NCBI RefSeq assembly: GCF_013035315.1
Contig: NZ_WQHP01000006.1
Location: 1-64,000 of the forward strand
Direction: 5' to 3'
Source of the DNA: Ruegeria arenilitoris
GTDB lineage: Bacteria; Pseudomonadota; Alphaproteobacteria; Rhodobacterales; Rhodobacteraceae
Length of the DNA: 64,000 nt
In this document: one piece after another, positions 26,944-36,407 of the stretch
Numbering within the stretch: position 1 is the stretch's first letter
Layout of the letters: each line of letters starts with the position of its first letter
The notes under the pieces: generated by a model
The model's database searches: none
What the model was told of the DNA's origin: nothing
What the model saw: only the letters and a program-made list of their open reading frames with translations
Made by a program: the position numbers and the translations under genes

Positions 26944-28254
26944 GTGAGCGACCTGTTCGATACCCAGGCGGCCGAGCCCGCGTCAAACCCGCATCGCCCG
27001 CTGGCCGACAGGTTGCGGCCGCAGACGCTGGCTGAGGTGATCGGACAAGAACAGGTTCTGGGCCCGGACGCGCCGTTAGGGGTCATGCTGGCTTCGGGCA
27101 GCTTGTCGAGCCTGGTGTTTTGGGGGCCTCCGGGTGTCGGCAAGACGACGATCGCGCGGCTGCTGGCGCAAGAAACCGATCTGCACTTCGTCCAGATCAG
27201 CGCGATTTTCACCGGCGTTCCTGATCTGAAAAAGGTTTTTGAGGCTGCAAAAATCCGTCGGCAGAACGGGCAGGGCACGCTGTTGTTCGTGGATGAGATT
27301 CACCGTTTCAACAAAGCCCAGCAGGACGGGTTCCTGCCGCATATGGAGGACGGGACGATCCTGCTGGTCGGGGCCACGACCGAGAACCCGTCGTTTGAGC
27401 TGAACGCTGCTGTGCTCAGCCGAGCGCAGGTTCTGGTACTGGAACGGCTCAGCCTGGCCGATCTCGAACGCCTGACCCAACGCGCCGAGAAAGAACTGGA
27501 CCGCGCGCTACCGTTGACGGGGCCTGCGCGCGAGGCGTTGCAGAAAATGGCCGATGGGGATGGCCGGGCACTTTTGAACCTGATCGAACAGGTCGCGGCG
27601 TGGAAGATTGATGCGCCGCTGGACCCCGATGCGCTTTCGACCCGGCTAATGCGCCGGGCTGCGAAATACGACAAATCGGGGGACGAGCATTACAACCTGA
27701 TCTCGGCCCTGCATAAATCGGTACGAGGATCGGACCCGGACGCGGCGCTTTATTGGTTCGCGCGGATGCTGACGGGTGGCGAAGACCCGCGCTATCTGGC
27801 GCGGCGCATCACGCGGATGGCGGTCGAAGACATTGGTCTGGCCGATCCGCAGGCGCAGGCGATTTGCCTGCAGTCATGGCAGACCTACGAACGGCTTGGC
27901 AGCCCAGAAGGCGAGCTGGCGTTGGCGCAGGCGCTGGTTTACCTGGCCTTGGCACCGAAATCGAACGGGGCATATGTGGGCTATAAGGCGGCAATGCGTT
28001 TGGCCAAACAGTCAGGCAGCGAGCCGCCGCCCAAGCATATCCTGAACGCACCGACCTCATTGATGAAGGATCAGGGTTATGGTGCGGGCTATGCTTATGA
28101 CCACGACGCAGAGGACGGGTTTTCCGGTCAGAACTACTTCCCCGATGGCATGGAGCGCCCCGAGCTGTATCAGCCGGTCGAGCGCGGCTTTGAGCGCGAG
28201 TTGAAAAAGCGGTTGGACTACTTCGCCAAGCTGCGCGCACAGCGGAACGGCTAA
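26944..28254 (+). CDS. rarA: Replication-associated recombination protein RarA (MgsA)
   Basis: A 436-residue AAA+ ATPase with Walker A GPPGVGKTT near residue 62, Walker B FVDEIHRFN near 115 and sensor 1 GATTENP near 145. The carboxy-terminal MgsA domain is DIGLADPQAQ through YLALAPKSNGAYVGYKAA. RarA acts at stalled replication forks. The start is GTG at 26944, four bases after the protease stop, giving MSDLFDTQ; the upstream ATG would overlap the protease gene. Confidence 0.92.
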   Translation: MSDLFDTQAAEPASNPHRPLADRLRPQTLAEVIGQEQVLGPDAPLGVMLASGSLSSLVFWGPPGVGKTTIARLLAQETDLHFVQISAIFTGVPDLKKVFEAAKIRRQNGQGTLLFVDEIHRFNKAQQDGFLPHMEDGTILLVGATTENPSFELNAAVLSRAQVLVLERLSLADLERLTQRAEKELDRALPLTGPAREALQKMADGDGRALLNLIEQVAAWKIDAPLDPDALSTRLMRRAAKYDKSGDEHYNLISALHKSVRGSDPDAALYWFARMLTGGEDPRYLARRITRMAVEDIGLADPQAQAICLQSWQTYERLGSPEGELALAQALVYLALAPKSNGAYVGYKAAMRLAKQSGSEPPPKHILNAPTSLMKDQGYGAGYAYDHDAEDGFSGQNYFPDGMERPELYQPVERGFERELKKRLDYFAKLRAQRNG

Positions 28255-28330
28255 CACGCCGCAACGTCACAGGCGACAGAACGCAAAAAGCGGGTTTCCC
28301 TTGGGTCATGAGAGCCGAGGGAGGAAGCTC

Positions 28331-29137
28331 ATGACCGTATCAATCGACAAGACGGATGACGTCTGGACCATCATTCACGACAGGCCAGAGGCGCGGAACG
28401 CCGTTGACAGTGACCACGCCAAGGCCCTGACGGATGCATTCTTGGAATTTGAACACGGCCCGGCCAAGGCTGCCGTGTTCTGGGGAAAAGGCGGCAATTT
28501 TTGCGCCGGGTGGGACCTGAAAATGGCCTCGACCTTGTCTGATCCGGAACTGGGCGAACCCTATTACGAAAAGCACGCATTTCCCATTGGCTCGGCACCT
28601 TCCACGCTTGGCCCGATGGGACCCTCGCGGTTGGAACTGTCTAAACCGGTTATCGGGGCGATTGAGGGTGCAGCAGTGGCAGGCGGGATGGAGCTCGCTT
28701 TGTGGTGCGATATCCGGGTGATGGCCGAGACGGCCTATCAGGGCGTCTATTGCCGCCGTTGGGGTGTCACCCTGATGGATGGTGGCACCGTGCGCCTTCC
28801 ACGTCTGGTCGGGCAAGGCAAAGCGCTGGAGATCGCGTTGACCGGTCGCAAAGTCGAAGCCGAGGAATGCTATAGTATCGGGCTGGCCGAAAAGGTCGTC
28901 CCCCACGGCGAAGCGCGAGCTGCGGCCGAGGCTATGGCGCACGAGATCGCCCGTTTCCCCCAAACCGCTGTGCGCGCCGACCGTCGTTCGATCATCGAAA
29001 CGCGCGGAATGCCGGTGCGCGAAGCGTTGAAGGTTGAATGGGCCAACGGGCTTGAAGCCATCCGTCGCGAAGGTACGGCGGGTGCAGGCCGGTTTCGGGA
29101 TGGCGCTGGGCGGCACGGAGACTTCTCGAACATCTGA
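28331..29137 (+). CDS. Enoyl-CoA hydratase/isomerase (crotonase) family protein
   Basis: A 268-residue crotonase-fold protein. Oxyanion-hole segments are GNFCAGWDLK near residue 58 and IEGAAVAGGMELALWCD near residue 113. The catalytic-glutamate positions of classical hydratases are not clearly conserved, so the reaction could be hydration, isomerisation or thioester chemistry on an acyl-CoA. GGGAGGAAG before the ATG at 28331 decides the start. It is followed by 107 bases and rluC. Confidence 0.85.
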   Translation: MTVSIDKTDDVWTIIHDRPEARNAVDSDHAKALTDAFLEFEHGPAKAAVFWGKGGNFCAGWDLKMASTLSDPELGEPYYEKHAFPIGSAPSTLGPMGPSRLELSKPVIGAIEGAAVAGGMELALWCDIRVMAETAYQGVYCRRWGVTLMDGGTVRLPRLVGQGKALEIALTGRKVEAEECYSIGLAEKVVPHGEARAAAEAMAHEIARFPQTAVRADRRSIIETRGMPVREALKVEWANGLEAIRREGTAGAGRFRDGAGRHGDFSNI

Positions 29138-29176
29138 TTGTCTTGACTCTTTGCCCTTGGCACGCCACAGACGCGC

Positions 29177-29248
29177 ATGTTTTCTAAGGCACTTACAGAC
29201 GGGTTTATCGCGCGGACGATCCGCGCGACGCAAAGGGTATCGGCATGA
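29177..29248 (+). CDS. Possible 23-codon leader ORF before the pseudouridine synthase
   Basis: An ATG at 29177 opens a 23-residue frame (MFSKALTDGFIARTIRATQR and three more residues) whose stop overlaps the next gene's start in ATGA. It has TAAGG-like text only inside the frame and no strong ribosome-binding site before it. It could be a translationally coupled leader or the truncated end of a lost gene. Support is only the overlap and strand. Confidence 0.25.
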   Translation: MFSKALTDGFIARTIRATQRVSA

Positions 29249-30288
29249 GCGGCGTACAGATGATCACCGTAGCAGAAGGTGACGGCGACCAACGATTGGA
29301 CCGTTGGTTGCGCCGCCTGTTCCCGCATGTCAGCCAGGGCCGGATCGAAAAGATGTGCCGCAAGGGTGAACTGCGTGTCGAAGGCGGGCGGGTCAAAGCT
29401 TCGACCCGTCTTGAGGTCGGGCAGGTCGTGCGCGTGCCGCCCTTGCCTGACGTCGATCACAAACCGGCCGAGGTCAAGCGGCGTGTATCGGATGCAGACG
29501 CCAAGATGATCCAGTCTTGCGTGATCTATCGCGACGATCATGTGCTGGCGCTGAACAAACCTCACGGTCTGCCCGTGCAAGGTGGCAGCGGCCAGACTCG
29601 CCACGTAGACAGCCTGTCCGAGGCGCTTCGGTTTGGCTATGATGAGAACCCCCGCCTTGTTCACCGCTTGGACAAGGATACATCGGGCGTTCTGCTGCTG
29701 GCACGTACGCGCGAGGCCGCAAAAGGCCTGACAGCCGCGTTTCGTCACCGCGACACGCGCAAAATCTACTGGGCCTTGGTGGCGGGTGTGCCGACCCCGT
29801 ATCTGGGTGAGATCAAGACCGGGTTGGTCAAGGCTGCGGGCCATGGCAAACACGGCGAAGGCGAGAAGATGGTCGCCGTTCACCTGAACGAAATCAACGA
29901 CAACCCCGGCGCGAAACGGGCCCATACGCTCTACGCGACGCTCTACCGGGTGGCCGGACGCGCTGCGTGGGTGGCGATGGAGCCGATCACGGGTCGGACG
30001 CACCAACTGCGCGCACATATGGCAGCGATTGGGCATCCGATCATCGGGGATGGTAAATACGGTGGTTCTGGGCAGGAAAACCTTGGCGATGGTTGGGGTG
30101 CACAGTTGGGCGGGATCATCAGCAAGAAACTGCACCTGCACGCGCGGCGGGCCACGTTCCAGCATCCAGTGACGCGCAAGACGATCACCGTCACAGCACC
30201 GTTGCCCGACCATATGAAACACAGCTGGGATACGTTTGGCTGGACCGAAGACCTGGCTGCCGAAGACCCGTTCGAGGAGCTGCAATGA
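29245..30288 (+). CDS. rluC: RluA-family 23S rRNA pseudouridine synthase
   Basis: A 347-residue protein with an amino-terminal S4 RNA-binding domain (residues 15-80), then the RluA catalytic domain with VHRLDKDTSGVLLLAR near 140, where the aspartate is catalytic, and GRTHQLRAHM near 250. It isomerises specific uridines in rRNA. The assignment to RluC is by overall layout and length; RluD-like specificity cannot be excluded. It overlaps the following HAD gene in ATGA. Confidence 0.85.
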   Translation: MSGVQMITVAEGDGDQRLDRWLRRLFPHVSQGRIEKMCRKGELRVEGGRVKASTRLEVGQVVRVPPLPDVDHKPAEVKRRVSDADAKMIQSCVIYRDDHVLALNKPHGLPVQGGSGQTRHVDSLSEALRFGYDENPRLVHRLDKDTSGVLLLARTREAAKGLTAAFRHRDTRKIYWALVAGVPTPYLGEIKTGLVKAAGHGKHGEGEKMVAVHLNEINDNPGAKRAHTLYATLYRVAGRAAWVAMEPITGRTHQLRAHMAAIGHPIIGDGKYGGSGQENLGDGWGAQLGGIISKKLHLHARRATFQHPVTRKTITVTAPLPDHMKHSWDTFGWTEDLAAEDPFEELQ

Positions 30289-30956
30289 GCGCACCCTTGC
30301 GTTTGGTGCTGTTCGATGTGGACGGCACCCTGGTTGACAGCCAGGGCAGTATCGTTGCTGCGATGACCGCCAGTTTTCAGGCACTGTCCTTGCCGGTGCC
30401 TGACCGGCAGGCGATCCTGTCCATTGTGGGCTTGTCGCTGCCAACCGCCATGGCGCAGCTGGCGTCCGACCAATCCAACAGCGTGCAGCACAGTTTGGTT
30501 GAAGGATACAAACAGGCCTATCATGCCAACCGGTTGAAGATGGGCGCAGCAAGCTCGCCGCTTTATCCCGGCGCACGCGACGTGATCGAAGAGTTACACG
30601 CCGTGCCCGAAGTTCTGCTGGGCGTGGCGACCGGGAAATCGCAACGCGGGCTGGACGCGCTGATCGAGGCCCATGCGCTGGAACGTTACTTCGTGACGCG
30701 GCAAGTCGCAGACCACCACCCCTCAAAACCACACCCGTCGATGATTGACACGGCCCGATCCGAGACTGGAGTTGAAGCTTCGGACACGGTCATGATCGGG
30801 GATACCCGGTTTGACATGGATATGGCGCAGGCGGCTGGGGTGGCGGGCATCGGCGTGTCCTGGGGCTATCACGACCGATCCGCATTGAACGGTGCGGCCT
30901 GCATTATTGAAACCTTTGACCAACTGCCGCGCGCATTGGATCACATCTGGACCTGA
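30285..30956 (+). CDS. HAD-family hydrolase, phosphoglycolate-phosphatase-like
   Basis: A 223-residue HAD hydrolase with all four motifs: FDVDGTLVDS (residues 9-18), GVATGK near 110, the lysine in HHPSKPHPS near 145 and MIGDTRFDMD near 170. Such enzymes remove phosphate from small metabolites; the exact substrate is unknown. It starts on the stop of the pseudouridine synthase gene and ends four bases before the ATP12 gene, forming a three-gene unit. Confidence 0.88.
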   Translation: MSAPLRLVLFDVDGTLVDSQGSIVAAMTASFQALSLPVPDRQAILSIVGLSLPTAMAQLASDQSNSVQHSLVEGYKQAYHANRLKMGAASSPLYPGARDVIEELHAVPEVLLGVATGKSQRGLDALIEAHALERYFVTRQVADHHPSKPHPSMIDTARSETGVEASDTVMIGDTRFDMDMAQAAGVAGIGVSWGYHDRSALNGAACIIETFDQLPRALDHIWT

Positions 30957-30960
30957 AAAC

Positions 30961-31668
30961 ATGAGCGACTGGAAGCCTAAGCGATTTTGGACTGCAAGCG
31001 CGGTCGTCCAAGCGGATGACGGATACACGGTCGAATTGGATGGTCGTCGGGTTAAAACGCCAGCCAAGGCTGGGTTGATCCTGCCTACAATGGCCATGGC
31101 GCAAGAGGTTGCGGCAGAGTGGGACGCGCAGGAAAAAGAGGTCGACCCGACCCGGATGCCATTCACCCGCTCGGCAAATGCCGCCATCGATAAGGTCCAC
31201 CACCAGCACGCCGAAGTTGCAGACATGCTGGCCGATTACGGTGACTCGGACTTGTTGTGTTATCGGGCGACTCACCCGCAGGAATTGCAGCAACGCCAGG
31301 CTGAAAGCTGGGATCCGGCGCTGGATTGGGCTGCGGACACGCTGGCCGCACGGCTGGTACCTGTGGAGGGCGTACTGCATCAACCTCAATCAGCGGCATC
31401 ACTTGCCACGCTGCGGGGCCGCGTACACGATTTCAATGACTTCCAGCTGGCGGCCTTTCATGATCTGGTCAGTCTGTCCGGCTCGTTGATCTTAGGGTTT
31501 GCCGCGGCGATGGACTGGCGCAGCGCTGACCAGATTTGGGAGATCTCACGGCTTGATGAGCTGTGGCAAATCGAACAATGGGGCCATGATGACGAGGCTC
31601 ACGCCGCCTCGGAAACAAAAAGAGCGGCCTTTTTGCACGCTAAACGGTTCTTTGAAATCTCTACCTGA
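30961..31668 (+). CDS. ATP12-family F1-ATPase assembly chaperone
   Basis: A 235-residue protein of the ATP12 family, starting MSDWKPKRFW, with the family region DADLLCYRA-like (SDLLCYRATHPQELQQRQAE) and LDELWQIEQWGHDDEA near the carboxy end. In mitochondria Atp12 chaperones the F1 alpha subunit; alphaproteobacteria carry the homologue. It is the third gene of the rluC-HAD-ATP12 unit. Confidence 0.88.
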   Translation: MSDWKPKRFWTASAVVQADDGYTVELDGRRVKTPAKAGLILPTMAMAQEVAAEWDAQEKEVDPTRMPFTRSANAAIDKVHHQHAEVADMLADYGDSDLLCYRATHPQELQQRQAESWDPALDWAADTLAARLVPVEGVLHQPQSAASLATLRGRVHDFNDFQLAAFHDLVSLSGSLILGFAAAMDWRSADQIWEISRLDELWQIEQWGHDDEAHAASETKRAAFLHAKRFFEIST

Positions 31669-31836
31669 GCCTATTCTGTGTTAATTTTTGACACAGACAC
31701 GGTGATCTCTGAATTGACTCATCGTTTTCCCTGATCCGACCCTTGACGTTTGTTTATGAATGCGACCAAACTCGTGCGCACTAAAGGGGAGACGCCTTTG
31801 GGTAAACCTTTCTGGTGCCAGAGGCGCCGGACAGAG

Positions 31837-31855
31837 CCGCCCCGAAACGGGGCGG
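31837..31855 (+). promoter_or_regulatory. Hairpin in the aapJ leader
   Basis: CCGCCCC (31837-31843) pairs with GGGGCGG (31849-31855) around a short GAAAC loop, just upstream of the aapJ ribosome-binding site AGGAAGAGG. It may stabilise the 5' end of a highly expressed binding-protein mRNA. Confidence 0.4.
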
Positions 31856-31875
31856 AAAATCAGGAAGAGGTAAAA

Positions 31876-32892
31876 ATGAAAAAATCCGTAATTTTGGGCG
31901 CGGCAACGATTGCCGGTCTGGCTGCAGGCGCTGCTGCTGCGGGGACGATTGACGACGTCAAAGCGCGCGGCAAACTGAACTGCGGTGTGACCACTGGTCT
32001 GGTCGGCTTCGCGGCACCCGATGCAAATGGCGAATGGCAAGGCTTTGACGTTTCGCTGTGCCGCGCTGTTGCTGCAGCCGTTCTGGGCGATGCGAACGCA
32101 GTTGAGTTCGTTCCTACCACCGGTAAAACCCGCTTCACCGCGCTGGCATCCGGCGAGATCGACATGCTGGCCCGTAACACCACCTGGACCTTCAGCCGCG
32201 ACGTCGACCTGAAGTTCGAATTCGTCGGTGTTAACTACTATGACGGTCAAGGCTTCATGGTTCCGAAGGCACTGGGCGTGAGCTCGGCCAAAGAGCTGGA
32301 CGGCGCAACCGTTTGTATCCAGACCGGCACCACCACCGAGCTGAACCTGGCCGATTTCTTCCGTGCCAACAACATCAGCTACGAGCCGGTTCCGATCGAA
32401 ACCAACGCCGAAGCGCAGCAGCAGTACCTGGCTGGCGCATGTGACGTTTACACCACCGACGCTTCGGGCCTGGCCGCAACCCGCGCCACGTTCGAAAACC
32501 CCGGTGATCACGTCCTGCTGCCCGAAATCATCTCGAAAGAGCCGCTGGGCCCGCTGGTCCGTCATGGCGACCACGAGTGGGGTGACGTTGTTCGCTGGAC
32601 TCTGAACGCACTGGTTTCGGCTGAAGAGCTGGGCGTGACCTCGGCAAACATCGACGAGCTGAGCGCTGGTACCGACAACCCGGAAATCAACCGCCTGCTG
32701 GGTACTGAAGGCACCCTGGGCGAGATGCTGGGACTGGACGCCGACTGGGCTGCAAAAGCGATCAAGTCTGGCGGTAACTACGGTGAAGTCTTCGCCAAGA
32801 ACATCGGTGAAGAAACACCGATCGGTCTGGCACGCGGCCTGAACGCCCAGTGGACCGAAGGTGGTCTGCTGTACTCGCCGCCGTTCCGCTAA
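31876..32892 (+). CDS. aapJ: General L-amino-acid ABC transporter, periplasmic binding protein
   Basis: A 338-residue type 3 solute-binding protein with a signal peptide (MKKSVILGAATIAGLAAGAA). The mature region has family motifs: RGKLNCGVTTGLVGFAAPD, GFDVSLCRAVAAAVLGD and ARNTTWTFSRD. This AapJ/BztA type delivers a broad range of L-amino acids, with glutamate, glutamine and aspartate best known. An ATG 126 bases upstream in frame is rejected in favour of 31876, which has AGGAAGAGG and the signal peptide. A terminator-like hairpin follows, as expected for a protein needed in excess over the permease. Confidence 0.93.
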   Translation: MKKSVILGAATIAGLAAGAAAAGTIDDVKARGKLNCGVTTGLVGFAAPDANGEWQGFDVSLCRAVAAAVLGDANAVEFVPTTGKTRFTALASGEIDMLARNTTWTFSRDVDLKFEFVGVNYYDGQGFMVPKALGVSSAKELDGATVCIQTGTTTELNLADFFRANNISYEPVPIETNAEAQQQYLAGACDVYTTDASGLAATRATFENPGDHVLLPEIISKEPLGPLVRHGDHEWGDVVRWTLNALVSAEELGVTSANIDELSAGTDNPEINRLLGTEGTLGEMLGLDADWAAKAIKSGGNYGEVFAKNIGEETPIGLARGLNAQWTEGGLLYSPPFR

Positions 32893-32905
32893 AACATAGA
32901 CGGAT

Positions 32906-32934
32906 GAGGGCGCAAGGTAACTTGCGCCCTCTTC
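32906..32934 (+). terminator. Partial terminator between aapJ and aapQ
   Basis: GAGGGCGCAAG (32906-32916) is perfectly complementary to CTTGCGCCCTC (32921-32931) around GTAA, followed by TTCTATAATAA. The T run is weak, so it probably allows some read-through to the permease genes and protects the aapJ 3' end. Confidence 0.7.
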
Positions 32935-33018
32935 TATAATAAACTGCTGCGGGCAGATGCAGAGCGGGGACAACCTCGCCGAAAATAAGTAGCCCGCAAG
33001 CTACGGGGATCCCAAAAT

Positions 33019-34251
33019 ATGTCGACTATGACTGACCCACCGAAAGCTGATTTTCGGTTGTCGATGCTCATAAACGATACCCGCTATCGCTCACTTACGT
33101 TTCAGGTGATCGCGGCCATCGTTATTGCGCTTTGTATTTGGTATCTGGGCAACAACCTGATCCAGAACCTTCGAGCCGCCGGCCTGAACATTTCCTACTC
33201 ATTCCTTGGCGATTCAGCTGGGTATGACATCAACCAGCGTCTGATCGAATACGACAGCCAGTCTTCACACGGGCGTGCGGCTGTTGTCGGTATTCTCAAC
33301 ACGCTTCTTGTTGCCTTTCTGGCTTGTATCACCGCCACCGTGTTCGGGGTGATCGCAGGTGTTCTGAGGCTTTCGAACAACTGGCTCGTGTCGAAACTGA
33401 TGGCGGTGTATGTCGAGATCTTCCGGAATATTCCGGTCCTGATCTGGATCATCATCATCTTCACCATCATGACCGCTGTGCTGCCAGGGCCGCGTGCGTT
33501 CCGGGGGGACAACCCGACATCGAGCATGCTGTTTGACGCCTTTGCATTCACAAACCGCGGTGTCTATATTCCGCGCCCCGAGTTTGCGCATGGCCTGTTC
33601 AGTGCGACCTTGCTTAACTGGCTTGTCGTGATCGCTGGCTTTGTCGCCTCTTGGTTCGTCGCTCGTGAAATCGAAAAGCGGGCAGCGCACAAGCAGGAAG
33701 AAACCGGCATTCGCCCCAAAACGATGCTGCCTAAACTGGCTGTTTGGCTTGGTCCGTTTGTTGTGTTGATGCTGCTGATGGGCCTGACATGGGATATCCC
33801 GGAACTGAAGGGCTTTAACTTTAGCGGAGGCATCAAAGTCGGCGGTCCGTTGATCGCGCTTTGGTTTGCCTTGTCCATCTACACAGGCGCGTTCATCGCG
33901 GAAAACGTCCGTGCGGGTATCCAAGCGATCTCGAAAGGCCAGACTGAGGCTGCTGCGGCGCTGGGTCTGCGTCCGGGGCGGATCATGAACCTGGTGGTCT
34001 TGCCGCAAGCGCTGCGGGTCATCATCCCGCCGCTGATTTCGCAATATCTGAACATCACCAAGAACTCGTCACTGGCGATTGCTGTGGGTTATGCGGACAT
34101 CACCGCGACTTTGGGTGGTATCACGTTGAACCAGACCGGTCGCGCGATCGAGTGTGTTCTGTTGCTGATGCTGTTCTACCTGACCGCATCGCTGCTGATC
34201 TCGATGGCGATGAACATCTATAACGCATCCGTCAAGTTGAAGGAGCGCTGA
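33019..34251 (+). CDS. aapQ: General L-amino-acid ABC transporter permease 1
   Basis: A 410-residue membrane protein of the HisM type, unusually long like all AapQ/BztB proteins. It carries the permease signature near residue 315 (AAAALGLRPGRIMNLVVLPQ), preceded by ENVRAGIQAISKGQTE. A long periplasmic insertion separates the first membrane segment from the core. It is followed after three bases by aapM. Confidence 0.93.
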   Translation: MSTMTDPPKADFRLSMLINDTRYRSLTFQVIAAIVIALCIWYLGNNLIQNLRAAGLNISYSFLGDSAGYDINQRLIEYDSQSSHGRAAVVGILNTLLVAFLACITATVFGVIAGVLRLSNNWLVSKLMAVYVEIFRNIPVLIWIIIIFTIMTAVLPGPRAFRGDNPTSSMLFDAFAFTNRGVYIPRPEFAHGLFSATLLNWLVVIAGFVASWFVAREIEKRAAHKQEETGIRPKTMLPKLAVWLGPFVVLMLLMGLTWDIPELKGFNFSGGIKVGGPLIALWFALSIYTGAFIAENVRAGIQAISKGQTEAAAALGLRPGRIMNLVVLPQALRVIIPPLISQYLNITKNSSLAIAVGYADITATLGGITLNQTGRAIECVLLLMLFYLTASLLISMAMNIYNASVKLKER

Positions 34252-34254
34252 GCC

Positions 34255-35553
34255 ATGGCCGATCAAACAACCAATCCGATCGCATTCGTGGCCGAGGGGA
34301 CAATCCCACCAGCGCCACCTCCGGCAAACCAAACCGGCGCAGTGAAGTGGCTGCGTGAGAACCTGTTCTCGGGCGTCACGAACACCATCCTGACAGTTCT
34401 GTCGCTGGTCCTGATCTATCTGCTTCTGCGTAATACGTTGCCGTGGATTGTGAACGGGGTTTGGCACGCCGACTCTCTCGCACAATGCCGCGAGATTCTG
34501 GACGGAAAAACTGGCGCGTGTTTTGCGGTTCTGACCGAGCGTTGGCACCAGCTGATCTACGGCTTCAAATACCCTGATGACGCCTACTGGCGCCCAAATC
34601 TGGCCTTTGTCCTGATGCTGGTGGCGATAGCACCGGTGCTGTTCTTTGATTTGCCGCGCAAACTGCTGATCTTCACCGCGCTTTACCCGTTCATCGCGTT
34701 CTGGCTGATCTGGGGGGGCACCATTCTTGCGCCTCTGGTGGCGCTGGTTGGCTTTGTCGCTGCGGGTGCCGTATTCCAGAAGCTTGGCAGAAACAGCTTT
34801 GCGGCCGGGTTCTTTGGCGCAATCGTTGTCGCGCTGATCGTCTGGAACATTGGTGCAGCGCTGATCCCCGAAGGGGCGTCAGACAATGCGTTGCTGAAGG
34901 CCGTTCCCAGCCGGGATCTTGGTGGCTTCATGCTCAACCTCATGCTGGGTGTTACCTGTGTGTCGTTGTCCGTGCCTCTGGGTATCGCCTTGGCTTTGGG
35001 TCGTCAGTCCAACATGCCGCTGATCAAGTGGGTCTGCGTCATCTTCATCGAATTCATCCGCGGCGTGCCTCTGATCACGCTGCTGTTCGTGGCTTCGGTG
35101 ATGCTGGCGTATTTCTTCCCTCCTGACAGCACGGTCGACCTGTTCCTGCGCGTCGTGATCATGATCACCATGTTCTCGGCCGCCTATATCGCCGAGGTGA
35201 TCCGCGGTGGTCTGGCAGCGCTTCCGCGCGGGCAGTACGAGGCAGCAGACAGCTTGGGTCTGGATTACCCGCAGGCGATGCGCCTGATCATCCTGCCGCA
35301 GGCTCTGAAGATCTCGATCCCCGGGATCGTGAACGTGGCCGTGGGCCTGTTCAAGGACACCACACTGGTTTCGGTCATCTCGATGTTCGATCTGGTGGGC
35401 ATGATCCGGGGTCCAATTCTGGCGTCAACCGAATGGAACGGCGTCTATTGGGAGCTTCTGGGCTTTGCCGCGCTTCTGTTCTTTGTCGTCTGCTACGGCA
35501 TTTCTCAATATTCACAGTGGCTCGAGCGTCGCCTTGCCACCGATCACCGTTAA
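34255..35553 (+). CDS. aapM: General L-amino-acid ABC transporter permease 2
   Basis: A 432-residue permease (AapM/BztC) with many hydrophobic segments and the EAA-like loop AEVIRGGLAALPRGQYEAAD near residue 315, followed by SLGLDYPQAMRLIILPQALK. It forms the heterodimeric membrane channel with AapQ. The first 30 residues are Pro/Ala-rich. Confidence 0.93.
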   Translation: MADQTTNPIAFVAEGTIPPAPPPANQTGAVKWLRENLFSGVTNTILTVLSLVLIYLLLRNTLPWIVNGVWHADSLAQCREILDGKTGACFAVLTERWHQLIYGFKYPDDAYWRPNLAFVLMLVAIAPVLFFDLPRKLLIFTALYPFIAFWLIWGGTILAPLVALVGFVAAGAVFQKLGRNSFAAGFFGAIVVALIVWNIGAALIPEGASDNALLKAVPSRDLGGFMLNLMLGVTCVSLSVPLGIALALGRQSNMPLIKWVCVIFIEFIRGVPLITLLFVASVMLAYFFPPDSTVDLFLRVVIMITMFSAAYIAEVIRGGLAALPRGQYEAADSLGLDYPQAMRLIILPQALKISIPGIVNVAVGLFKDTTLVSVISMFDLVGMIRGPILASTEWNGVYWELLGFAALLFFVVCYGISQYSQWLERRLATDHR

Positions 35554-35565
35554 GGAGTTCAACGC

Positions 35566-36357
35566 ATGTCTGAACTTGCAATTGACCGCGAAATCGACCG
35601 CTCCAAGATGCAGGTGAGCGACGAGGTCGCCATCGAAATCAATGGAATGAACAAGTGGTACGGGTCCTTCCACGTGCTGCGCGACATCAATCTGACCGTC
35701 AATCAGGGCGAGCGGATTGTTATCGCGGGCCCGTCGGGCTCGGGCAAATCCACTCTGATCCGCTGCCTGAATGCGCTGGAAGAACACCAGCAGGGCAAGA
35801 TCGTTGTGGATGGGATCGAATTGTCGAATGACCTGAAAAACATCGACAAGATCCGCTCTGAAGTTGGCATGGTGTTCCAGCACTTCAACCTGTTCCCGCA
35901 CCTGACCATTCTGGAAAACTGCACGCTGGCCCCGATCTGGGTGCGCAAGACGCCCAAGAAAGAGGCCGAAGAGCGTGCAATGCACTTCCTGGAGAAGGTC
36001 AAAATCCCCGAGCAGGCCGACAAGTATCCCGGTCAGCTTTCGGGTGGTCAGCAGCAGCGTGTGGCGATTGCCCGCTCGCTCTGCATGATGCCGCGGATCA
36101 TGTTGTTCGATGAACCAACATCGGCGCTGGACCCCGAGATGATCAAAGAGGTGCTCGACACCATGATCGAACTGGCCGAGGAAGGTATGACCATGCTGTG
36201 CGTGACGCACGAGATGGGCTTTGCCCGTCAGGTCGCCAACCGTGTGATCTTTATGGATGCCGGTCAGATCGTGGAACAGAACGAACCGGAAGAGTTCTTC
36301 AACAATCCCAAAAGTGACCGGACCAAGCTGTTCCTCAGCCAAATCCTGGGTCACTGA
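35566..36357 (+). CDS. aapP: General L-amino-acid ABC transporter ATPase
   Basis: A 263-residue ABC ATPase with Walker [10 protein letters not shown] near residue 58, signature [13 protein letters not shown] near 160, Walker [13 protein letters not shown] near 185 and switch histidine in [10 protein letters not shown]. It energises AapQM. AAGGAG precedes the start. The operon is in the standard JQMP order and ends in a strong terminator. Confidence 0.95.
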   Translation: MSELAIDREIDRSKMQVSDEVAIEINGMNKWYGSFHVLRDINLTVNQGERIVIAGPSGSGKSTLIRCLNALEEHQQGKIVVDGIELSNDLKNIDKIRSEVGMVFQHFNLFPHLTILENCTLAPIWVRKTPKKEAEERAMHFLEKVKIPEQADKYPGQLSGGQQQRVAIARSLCMMPRIMLFDEPTSALDPEMIKEVLDTMIELAEEGMTMLCVTHEMGFARQVANRVIFMDAGQIVEQNEPEEFFNNPKSDRTKLFLSQILGH

Positions 36358-36376
36358 AGCGGGTCACAACCTTAAG

Positions 36377-36407
36377 AAAAGGCGGGGCTTTGTCCCCGCC
36401 TTTTTTA
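36377..36407. terminator. Bidirectional terminator between aapP and sixA
   Basis: AAAAGGCGGGG pairs with CCCCGCCTTTT around CTTTGT, with A and T tracts on both sides. It can stop transcription from aapP (plus) and sixA (minus); the sixA stop codon lies within its right edge. Confidence 0.88.

Noticed and set aside
28870..30732. 620-residue open frame on the minus strand
   Set aside because: It lies antisense to the crotonase, the pseudouridine synthase and the HAD gene, all with clear motifs. The long frame is a by-product of GC-rich codon use and shows no domain of its own.
31743..31772. Sigma-70 promoter for aapJ at TTGACG
   Set aside because: TTGACG at 31743 is good, but the 17-base position holds CAAACT and not a convincing -10 box, so it was left out of the feature list.
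31681..32973. 430-residue minus-strand frame
   Set aside because: Antisense to aapJ and its leader, which are certain by motif and signal peptide.
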